A DNA stretch of 64,000 nucleotides from Patella vulgata (lineage: Eukaryota; Mollusca; Gastropoda; Patellidae). The notes under the pieces are model-generated. The model did not search any database, was not told the origin of the DNA, and was given only the letters and a program-made list of their open reading frames with translations. The stretch lies in contig NC_065887.2 in assembly GCF_932274485.2 (NCBI RefSeq), positions 45,837,201 to 45,901,200 of the forward strand, in the 5' to 3' direction. Made by a program: the position numbers and the translations under genes. How positions within the stretch are numbered: the stretch's first letter is position 1; every line of letters starts with the position of its first letter. This document shows positions 11,301 through 23,300 of the stretch, piece after piece.

Positions 11301-14300
11301 GCAACCACTGGTTTTGTAATTTCAGTGGTTAGTAAAGAGAGCTATAGAAACCAGAGAAGAAATGGGTGATTATATCCGAGCATTCTCGGTCTCACAGTTC
11401 AGCAAACACTACAAAACACCAGAGGTTAGTCTACTAGGTTCAGTAAACACTATAAAACACTAGAAGTTAGTCTACTAGGTTCAGTAAACACTATAAAACA
11501 CTAGAAGTTGGTCTACTAGGTTCAGTAAACACTATAAAACACTAGAAGTTAGTCTACTAGGTTCAGTAAACACTACAAAACACCAGAAGTTAGTCTACTA
11601 GATTCAGTAAACACTAGAAGTTAGTCTACTAGATTCAGTAAACACTATAAAACACTAGAAGTTAGTCTACTAGGTTCAGTAAACACTATAAAACACTAGA
11701 AGTTGGTCTACTAGGTTCAGTAAACACTATAAAACACTAGAAGTTAGTCTACTAGGTTCAGTAAACACTATAAAAAAACTAGAGGTTAGTCTACTAGGTT
11801 CAGTAAACACTATAAAACACTAGAAGTTAGTCTACTAGGTTCAGTAAACACTACAAAACACCAGAAGTTAGTCTACTAGGTTCAGTAAACACTACTAAAC
11901 ACTAGAAGTTAGTCTACTAGGTTCAGTAAACACTATAAAACACTAGAGGTTAGTCTACCAGGTTCAGTAAACACTATAAAACATCAGAGGTTAGTCTACT
12001 AGGTTCAGTAAACACTATAAAACACTAGAAGTTAGTCTACTAGGTTCAGTAAACACTATAAAACACCAGAGGTTAGTCTACTAGGTTCAGTAAACACTAT
12101 AAAACACTAGAAGTTAGTCTACTGGGTTCAGTAAACACTATAAAACACTAGAGGTTAGTCTACTAGGTTCAGTAAACACTATAAAACACTAGAAGTTAGT
12201 CTACTAGGTTCAGTAAACACTATAAGACACTAGAGGTTAGTCTACTAGGTTCAGTAAACACTATAAAACACCAGAGGTTAGTCTACTAGGTTCAGTATAC
12301 ACTATAAAACCTTAGAAGTTAGTCTACTAGGTTCAGTAAACACTATAAAACACTAGAAGTTAGTCTACTAGTTTCAGTAAACACTATAAAACACTAGAAG
12401 TTAGTCTACTAGGTTCAGTAAACACTATAAAACACTAGAAGTTAGTCTACTAGGTTCAGTAAATACTATAAAACACTAGAGATTGGTCTACCAGGTTCAG
12501 TAAACACTATAAAGCACCAGAGGTTAGTCTACTAGGTTCAGTAAACACTATAAAACACTAGAAGTTAGTCTACTAGGTTCAGTAAACACTATAAAACACT
12601 AGAAATTAGTCTATTAGGTTCAGTAAACACTACAAAACACTAGAAGTTAGTCTACTAGGTTCAGTAAACGCTATAAAACACTAGAAGTTAGTCTACTAGG
12701 TTCAGTAAACACTATAAAACACTAGAAGTTAGTCTACAAGGTTCAGTAAACAATACAAAACACTAGAAGTTAGTCTACTAGGTTCAGTAAACACTATAAG
12801 TTAGTCTACTAGGTTCAGTAAACACTATAAAACACTAGAAGTTAGTCTACTAGGTTCAGTAAACACTATAAAACACTAGAAGTTAGTCTACTAGGTTCAG
12901 TAAACACTATAAAACACTAGAAGTTAGTCTACTAGGTTCAGTAAACACTATAAAACACTAGAAGTTAGCACATGTTATTTGTATCATATGGTCAACTGGC
13001 ATGGTTTTGATTCCCCGGTTGTACGTGACAAGGAGTAGGGTCGCCTGTCCAAACCTCGTGGATTTTCTCCGGGTCCTTTTGCTGCTAAAGATTCCTATGC
13101 AGAAGCGAATTATTGAAATAAAATTGAACCAAATGTTAGTCCCGAAATGACCTAGTTTGTGTCCAGTGGACTTAAATCCATCCCATCTCTCTCTCTCTCT
13201 CTGTGTATTGTAATGCATGTTTTTGTGTATTACAAGTTAAAAAAGAAATGTCCACAGGTGATTGGATAAATGAGTTATTAAATCTTGGGTGAAAAATAAC
13301 ACATATTTTTTGGGCAGTACCCTATCGTAGTACAATTATAATTTTACCAACCAATCATGTCAGATGATAATCTTGACTCCTATATATATAAAAAGTTGGT
13401 TATCAACTAAGGTGTAATCATTCATCGAGAATGTTTTCTATCATCTCTATCAATTTGTTGTCATATCGGGATTAAATTGTTTACATGTATAAAATAGTAA
13501 ATATGGAAGATAAACTGCTTGATAAAGATTGTGATAATAGTTAACTGTGTATATATATTTAGCTTTGAAGGCTTAGTCCTAGATTATCTGTTCATGAAAA
13601 TGAGTTTAAGTTACACAAATCTGAATCAGACTCCAAAATGTTAAGAAATGAAGTAAAAGTCTTGTATCAGAGCTGTAGATAATTGCCTAGGATTAAGATA
13701 AAGGTTACTAAGACTACGATATCGTGTATAATTAATAAGTTTTTGTCCGAAAATAAATCTGGGAAGAAATAAGTCCTGATGAAGATTTCCATTTTATTAT
13801 GGCATTAAATTTTCAAAGTTGCAACACTTGGTGATTAACTGCAACAATCTTTATTTATGAAAGTACAGAACATAAAAGGCACTCATCACAGACATTGTCA
13901 GGCTACATGTTAGGTTTTGTCAGGCACAATTCCACTAGTGTCTGGTTCCATAATTTTCATCTTGTTGCTCTTGGAGTTACACTCTAAAAAAAAAAACCTA
14001 AGGCTCCGCCAGGGAACAAAATAGTCTGCTAATTCAAGGGTAATCGAAATGAAACTATGCATGCTTGTAGACAATTGCGATTGACCAACTTAAATAATTA
14101 AATCTCCAGTGCCTGACCTGTCCTTAAAGGATCGTTATCAAAATCTGATTTGTGGAGACAAGAGGGGATAACTGTAAAAAATGAAATGAAATGGGCATAT
14201 ATGCTCTGCTATGGGGGAACTTCCAACAGTCTTTAACATGCACTCTTTGTACACAGGACCTCAAGTTTTGTTTGTCCCAACTGAAAGATAACGATATATC

Positions 14301-17300
14301 ATTGATAATATCTATATAGACTATCTGTACTATTGGTTGATAAGATAACATAGTTTAGCTGAAGTAAACAACCAACACCAGACGCGACCAATCACCGTCA
14401 GTTTATCTCATACCTGGCATTATGTCAACAACAACTGCACTGTTCACTATACAAATCAACTTTCCACTCTCGACCATGAACTTTCTTTTCTTGTACACAA
14501 GCACATTTCACAACACTTCCATACCACTGTCCAGGCAAAATTCACCAACCTCAGATTGCACATTAAACCATATAAATCGGTAACTGAGAGAAGTTGTGTG
14601 GTCTAGTGGTTTAACACAATCATTTTACTTGTATTCACAACACTAGGATCTGGTTGAAATATAGATGTGTATTTTAATCATGTTTCAATTCGCCTGTCCC
14701 ACCATGGTCCAACCATGTGGATATTTTCCCGTGTCCTCCTGTTTCTTCCCATGTGGAAGCAAATTATTGAAATATAATGGCCTAGTTTGGTCAATTTAAC
14801 TACTCCAGTTTACAAAGATACTTTTTCAAAGGAATATACCAATTTTCTACATCATCCCTCATTTATCTTGAGGTAGTACATAACTAATAGGAGAACCCTG
14901 ATGTGAGAGGGTCATTTCGGGACTAACATAAGGTTTAATTTTATTTCAATAATTCGCTTGTGTGTAGGGGTTTTTATTAGCTGATGTAGGAAACCGAAGG
15001 ACCCAGAGAAAACCTTCTCCATGTCAAATACTAGCGGGGAATGAAAACCACTTTGACTCATTGACAGACCTGGCAAGTATAATATTGTAAAAGTTGAATA
15101 TCCAATAAATAGTTGAATTCTGTTGGGTATTAACAAAGATATTATGAATTAACAATTTGTCAGCATTCAACATCTGCTGGAGGCCATATAACTATCTAGT
15201 GCCACTTACAAATTTTTGCTAAAATCATTTCCCGAGCCTGTTTTTAATGCGGTTGAATCCAAGCCGAGAGATTGTCTACCGTTGATGTTTTTATTTTATT
15301 TTTAAAGGTTGAATAATAAGCCGTGAAAAATTAAACATTGGCTGAAAAATGATTTACTTTAATTGTGTCTGTGATGATGTGTATAGATGATTAGATCTGT
15401 CATGGTCTAAAGTACATGTTTTCATCAGTTGTCTGTCGTCTACATATTTTATTATATATCTGATATCAAGGTCAAATTACTTAACATAAATATTGATTTT
15501 ATAAATCTGGGGCTTTTCATTGTGAATCTCATTGAAATGTTGTTGAATCACAGACCATAGTGTTGTGTATAGTACAGGTATTAATATATTATATTATTTC
15601 AGGATGAGTTGTTTATAGAATCTAAAGAGAAATCTATCGATGCTGTGACAACAGCTAAGGTAAGGGTTTTTATACGCCCACATTTTCATGTGGACATATA
15701 TTGTCGTCGCCCCTGTCCGCCCGTCCGTCCATCCACAATTGTTTGTGGACACTCTACAGGTCACAATTTTTATCCGATTTCAATGAAACTTGAAATATAG
15801 CTTTATCACCCTAAGATCTCGGTTCCTTTCGATATTGGCATGTATCGGACTGTAACTTCATGGATTATGACCCCTGATTGTACAAAAAATCACGTTTTTA
15901 GCTTGTGGACCCTATAGAGGTCAGCATTTTTATCCGATTTTGTTGAAACTTGAAATATAAGTTTATAACCCAAAGATCTTGGTTCCTGTCGATATTCGTG
16001 CATATCGGACTGTAACTTCCTGAATTATGGCCCTTGATTGTACGAAAAATAGCGTTTTTAGCTTGTGGACCCTATAGAGGTGATAATTTTTATCCGAATT
16101 AAAAAAACGTTTTAATATATCACCGTTACACCCTAAGGATGGTTGAGTTCAAATTCGTGAAAATCGACTTAAAACTGACAGACAAAATGGCCGCCCCTTG
16201 TTCTCAAATAGCGAAAAAACATGGTACATCAAGGTTGTGAACCCTCTAGAAGTCACAATTTTTATACTGCCACCCACTGTTCTCGGTTCCTTTCGATATT
16301 CGTGCATATCAGACCATAACTTCCTGAATTATGGCCCCTGATTGTACAAAAAATCAAGTTTTTAGTTTGTGGTCCCTCTAGAGGTCACAATTATTATCCA
16401 ATTTAAAAAAAAGTTTGAATATATCACCGTTACATCGTAATTTTGTCTGAGGTTGAGTTTCATGAAAATCAGACCAAAATTGCCAGACAAAATGGCCGCC
16501 CCTCGTACGCAAATAGTGTAAACATCTGGTATATCAAAGTTGTGGACCCTCTAGAGGCCACAATTTGTATCCGATTTTGATGAAACTTTAAATTTATGTT
16601 TATATCACAAAGATCTTGGTTCCTTTTGGTAATCATGCATATCCGAATGTAACATGGATTATGGCCTCTGATTGTTCAAAAAATCACATTTTTAGCCTGT
16701 GGATTCTCTAAAGGTCACAATGTTTTATCCGATTTTAAAAACAGTTTAAATATATCACCATTCCACCATAATGAAGGTTGAATTCGAATTTAGGGAAAAA
16801 TCGAAATGAAACTGCCTGACAAAATGGCCGCTCTTTGAACGCAAATTGTGTAAAAGTATGTAATACGAAGGTTGTGAAACCTCTAGAGGTCACAATTTTT
16901 ATCCGATTTATTTATGTAGTCCGGTTAAAATAATGGGTAATGGTAATGAATTACATTGGTAAAAATGAGAAAATAGTTGTCGTACCGTAAAGGTAGGGCC
17001 TAATGTAATTAATTACATTGACAATGCTATGGCCCCAGCCAAAAATACAGGATGGCACAGAAATTTGAATTACTTGAAAATGCACTGGTTCCTTGAAAAG
17101 GCTTAAATAATAATGTTTGGAAAAGCTTGAATATGAGTTTTTGAGAAAATCTTGAAAATGAGAGTGTAAATCAAAGGCTTGAAAATTGGTTGGTTTCTTG
17201 AAAAGGCTTGAAAATAGGTTGGTTTCTTGAAAAGGCTTGAAAATAGGTTGGTTTCTTGAAAAGGCTTGAAAATAGGTTGGTTTCTTGAAAAGGCTTGAAA

Positions 17301-20300
17301 ATAGGTTGGTTTCTTGAAAAGGCTTGAAAATAGGTTGGTTTCTTGAGGCTTGAAAATAGGTTGGTTTCTTGAAAAGGCTTGAAAATAGGTTGGTTTCTTG
17401 AAAAGGCTTGAAAATAGGTTGGTTTCTTGAAAAGGCATGAAATTGGTTTGGTTTTGTGAAAAGGCTTGAAAATGTGTTAATTTAGTTTCTTGGAAAGGCT
17501 TGAAAATGGGTTGCTTGAAAAAACTTGAATATGGGTTGTTTTCACGAAAAGGCTTGAAATTGGTCTGGTGTGGTAAGAATGCTGGAATATTGGTTGGGTT
17601 TTATGTTCCTAAAAATGGTTTGAGGTTTTAAAGTTGCAATTTCATATTTTTAAGTTATATTTTTAAAATTTATTAAAATAAAGCCTTAAAATAGATGGTA
17701 TCTACAAACAGTCCTACCTTGTTAAAGAATAATCCAATTAATCCTATAATTCACTATTGCCAGTTGAGAAATTGGCAAAAATATCATTTTTATTTTAAAA
17801 TTCAAACGTTTGAAGATCGCTATTCCATGATGGGGAATAGGAAAACAAGGGAGGTAATTGTGTTATTATTTCCGGGGTCAATGATTTTTAAGTATGAGAA
17901 TGATTCCTATAATCGTATAATAGTGAGTTGACAACCTATTGAGCAAAAGACATAGAAATAATTATGTTTTGACTTTCTTAGAAAATATGAAATTATCGCT
18001 TTAAAAACAGCAGAGACTGAAATACATGTATGTTGAATTATAAGAACGTATCTCTATTCATGGATGAATTAAATTTTGCATATTTTAATAGAATGCTTAC
18101 AAACCCCAGAGAAGATTTCGACGAAATGCATCAAAAAGAATGGAAGATGAGGAGACCCAGGTCCATTCCACATTGTTAGAATATGGAAGGTAAGTCTTGT
18201 TCTTTAATTATTGTACCATCATCAACATGAAACTGGGCATGCTTGAACATCTGTTGATGACTTTAATACATATTCAAACTAATTTATCCATCAAAAGTTT
18301 GCTTCAAATCTCACTTAAAATATTTTAATGGCTAACATTCTGTCAAGCCTTGATTTGTTTGTCACATGACTTGATTTGGCCGAGGGTCCATTTTTAGCTT
18401 GTATTTGTCATAACTGGGTCTGGCTGTCCATTTACCATAAATATTGAAGCCTATGTAAATTCTTGGATTATTCTCTGCCAGTTAATCACAAAGTCTGCAA
18501 TACAGTTAAGTCTCTGACAGTTCTCACAATCTCTAGCCAAACCAAGCACTCCCTATTCGGTCTGTCCAGTGCACTCATACTGGAATCTATTATTTTGGAT
18601 GTGTCTAGTAAGATTGGCTGTTTCTACTATATTTGCCATACTTTTGTTGGAAATATTTTCGTGGGAGTGTATCTTTAAACTGTCCAGTTTACTATAAATC
18701 AGATTTCCTTGTGATTTTCCGGCGTGGTTTAACCATGTCATTAGTGTAGGACGTGAGTGCCTAACAAGGACAATCCGCGATATCCCCAGTGTTTTCAGTC
18801 CGTTCTACTCCACTATACCCTGGGTTAATCCATAGGGTTTCCACGATTTCAAATTATCTGCCCTGGCCTTGATTGTAGCTAAGGACTACGAACCAATCAA
18901 GAAACTGTTTACAAATCAGTCGTTTCGTCTTCGATTTTAAAAGGGTAAGTAACCAAATTCATGTCCATTTACTGAATGATTTATGTAAATAATGTATATA
19001 TTTCTAATTCATTTATAATTAATTGCATTATCAAAATATGTAGTATGTTTCGCTGATAACGTCTATATATTTGATTTTTGTTATTATTATTACTATTCGT
19101 TCTTTATCTGAAATGTTTCATTCTGTTATGTTTATTATTATTGAACTTATACTTGGCAATTTGGTCCAGTCTTCATTAATTAAATATTATATAATTTGTT
19201 GTTAGTAAGTAAGTACACATTTAGAATAATTTGAACTCCTCTCATTTAGGCTAACACCTAAACTTGTCCGATGAGAGTTACTTCCCTTTGCCAACTTCCT
19301 TTTCAATTAACGATGTATGGGATTGGTCGATAAAACTAGCACAATCATCAAGGACGAATAAATTGAAAACGTGTCTCCCTCATAGATTAACCCAGGGGTT
19401 TAGTGGAGTAAAACGTGTCTCCCTCATAGATTAACCCAGGGGTTTAGTGGAGTAAAACGTGTCTCCCTCATAGATTAACCGAGGGGTTTAGTGGAGTAAA
19501 ACGTGTCTCCCTCATAGATTAACCCAGGGGTTTAGTGGAGTAAAACGTGTCTCCCTCATAGATTAACCGAGGGGTTTAGTGGAGTAAAACGGAATGAAAC
19601 CACTGGGAATACCGAGGATGAGCAAGGACAGTGTCTAGTCCGTCAGATGTGATGAACATAGGTGTACGAGCCAGGCGGGCATAGGGGGTGCGGGCAGGTG
19701 CTCCCCTAACTTTCGGGTAATCTGACTTTTCAGGCAGACGGGTAAAGTGAAAAAAGAAAATATTATTACATGTAATTGGCAAAAGAAAGTGTCCAAAATC
19801 TTATAAAACACTAATTTTACTTTTCTTTTAATTGAATACCACAAATTTGTACTGAATTGACTATGGATTAAAACATTCTGTCTGGAGCTACTCTACTTTG
19901 TGCCACATTTTTCGGGTATTGATTATTATTTGTGAATGCAGCTGCAACAGTTCGATTGGATGGTTGGATTTCAGGTCGGCATAGAGTGGGATTTCGGTTA
20001 CAAAACCATTGGACAATTTTGGAACTGTTTAACTCGTGGGCTAGATTAGCAGAAAAATGCATTTGCGGTAGTTAAATTTTCAAAATTTTGTCCTCGGTGG
20101 CAAGTCCCCCATACCCCAAGACAGTTGTTTGGTGACCAAAGGTATGATATGTATATTGGACCACAGTGGAGTTGCTGTATTTACAAGCTGAAATAAAAAG
20201 AAAACATGTTTTCCGGCAGTTAAATTTTCAAAATTTTCTTCCAACTGTCCCGTCACTGTGGACTATAAACGATTATTTCGTTGATTGAAATTCAAGTCCG

Positions 20301-23300
20301 TCATCTTCATTAGGCTATATTAGATCACTTACATTACATCACTTAAAGATACATAAGGCTATATTACATCACTTACAAGATACATTATGGGAGATTAGAT
20401 AAAGAGTTGGCAGTTCTCGCTATAATAGTTAAAAAATAGATAATGTAAAGGCAATTTTCTAAAAAAACTTCAGTCAAATTGATCCACCCTGAACCAAGTA
20501 TTTAGTAATTGAATTTTGAGCCTAGCCTCGATCATCATTACTAAAGTCGATACGATAAAAAAACTTAGTCTCGGTTATCCATTTTTTTGATTTAATCAGA
20601 AGCAGCAAACTGGGTTCTAATCCAGTAAATATCACAGGCTAGCAATTCCATCGAGAGTTGATTATGGTCTGGATAAGTTAATTAATGTCTAATTAATAAT
20701 TTATATAACAGTTCAGGCCTAAGAAAGACCTGCAATTGGCAGATTTAGCTCTTGCATAATGTATGTTTAGCAGGAAAATGTGTTTGTTGCCATCAATTTT
20801 TCCAAAATTTTCGGGGGGTGGGGGTGGGGAATCCGCTCCTCCGTTCTCACAGAAGACTGCGCCACTGTATGTACCCTGAAATTTTTTCGATCATTTCGGG
20901 TTCTGGCTCCCTAACTGTCATCGAGCCGTACGCCTATGGTCATGAAAACAATGAGGTCCCTTCTACACATTGTCGTGCACATAAAAGAATTCTTGACAGA
21001 ATTTTAAATAATTTGAAAAAAGTGTAGGCTAACCAGGCAAAATTTTCTTCAAAGCACCCAGTATGCTGGATACATGCCCTTCTTCATTATCTGGATCCGT
21101 GCAGAAATCTGTTGAATATTTTACGTATGAAATGTTGCAGGAGATATGGTTTTAGTAAAACATCAAAGGATGAGAAAGAGAATGAAGCGTCTGCTAAGAA
21201 GAAAGCTGTGGCTGCTAGTTTAGGTGGGAAAGAAGTAGACACAGAGGAAGATCTTCAGGCGGAGGAGGAGGTATGTTGAACATGTGATACCACTTCACAT
21301 GGTTAACTAACAATGTTTATTGTACTCTTGTACCCCAGATATGACAGATGTTACCAGATAAATCATGTTTTATTTTGTAGAAACGTATCAAAATGTTGAT
21401 GAGTGGAATGTCTGCTACAGGAATACAGGAAGTGAGTATAGACTAGATTGATTAGTATTTTAGCATAGTCTTGATTGTCACATGGTAAGTCCTCTAGAAA
21501 AAAAAGTATGTAGAGACGCATGTAATAAGATAGGAAAGTGCAGGGTAAAATAAATGTAGCATGAAAACTCTGTAAAAATTCAGCAATGATCTCACAAAGA
21601 AGAAACTAATATGTTCCATGTCCTAGTCCCAGGAACCTTATTTGTAAAAACTTTAAAATAAAGTTGAAAGTTGTTAAACATATATTACACAAAATAAAAA
21701 ATAATTGCATGTATTTTGATAGTGCTAAAAATACTAATAACGCTTAACATCTTGTATTAGTTTCAGGTCAATCAGTTGGTTACAATAAAAACGGCAAAAC
21801 ATATTTTGAATTTTGATTCTCTTTTAGATTATGAATAATAGATTTTAATAATAGATAATCTACATACATATCACATTTCATGAGAATTGGCTTGAATAGT
21901 ATTTCCTGTTTCATGATTTAATGATGACTTTGGAAAACAATTCCAGAATATTGTATGTTTACTTTCAATTTGATTTAAGTGATATATCTGTGTGTTATTA
22001 ACACCCTATAATTTCCTCTCACTTTAAAAGAAAGTGAAAACCGTTTATAAGAATTAAAATTATTTTAACATTACCCTGGTAGGAATTTCAAGTGCTAGAC
22101 AAAACTGTAAAAATAATGAATATTTTGAACGTTTGACTAAATAATTGAGGTTACCCAGCTGGTAGTAGGTTATGTAAAATAAACAATTGTTTTCGTAGAC
22201 TATTGAAATTTTGTAAAATGTTGTGCTGTAATATTTCTAGTAGTATTCTCGTTGTCAAGACAGTCCTTACTTTGTGTACTTGATAAATGAGCTACTTGCT
22301 ATGTGGTATGTGACTAACTGTGCATGTATATTGTGTGTTTATTGTGGTACTATCTATTAGGGCAAGTTATCAGCTAGTGCTGTAGGTTCCATAGTAGGCA
22401 TGCAGTCAGCTGAAATACAACAGATTGCTTCAGAATACGCGGAAAAAGTGAGTTTGTTTATTTCTCTTATTTTTGCTTTTGTTTTTATTTCTTGCTTTGT
22501 CAAATATTGGCATGTTTGTTTCAACCTCAACCTACTTATTCATAAGGCATGGAAAATTATCGTAAATTTTTGGATGAATAAAGTTGGAAATTGGTTTGTT
22601 TATTAAAATTTTTAAAATATTCTGTAATAAAAATATTTTTTACTGCCAAGATAATATGTCATCTATTTAACCTTGTAACAATTTGTGATAAACAGGACAT
22701 GAAAGCCTATAATACAATAACTGCAGTGAATCTTGTAGCCTATATAAATAACACTACGTAACTCCTTGAATTGTTACATTAACGGGAGTGAAGGTGGCTC
22801 GATGAGGTGGCTCGATGAGTAGGACGTTTGATCGCTAACCTGCAGATCCTGTGTTTGATCGCTGCATTAGCAGAGAAAGTTCATCGTTCTTTCTTATCAG
22901 TGGTGCAGGACAGAGGGCATGGCAAGGGACAATGTATAGTCGAACAAACAGGACGAAAAAGTGAGGTCCTGTGTACACACTGGCATGCATGTCAAAGATC
23001 CCTCGTAGTACATTGTATATGGCAAGCGAATTATTGAAGTAAAAATGGAAGCACATGTAGTTGAGTGTATCCAGCTGTTATTTTTATTATAAGCAAGCAG
23101 AGATTGAACAGATTGAGAAGAGCGAACGAGTGGGTGGAGCTCAACAACATAAACGTGTGACCACAGCATTACGTAAACAAATCGACCAACAGACATCAAG
23201 ATTAACAGAGGTATGTTATAGTTATTCATACAACCAGTCTCCCAGAATGTCCCCAGTTGACTGGGTTGACAACAGAATGTCCCCAGTTGCCTGGGTTGAC

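Noticed and set aside
11398-12968. Regular repeats of about 41 bp resembling a CRISPR array
   Set aside because: The units are directly tandem without unique spacers, derive from an exon end, and sit in an animal gene intron.
17103-17438. 111-codon reverse frame with repeated [10 protein letters not shown]
   Set aside because: Product of the 29-bp minisatellite; no start context, no domain.
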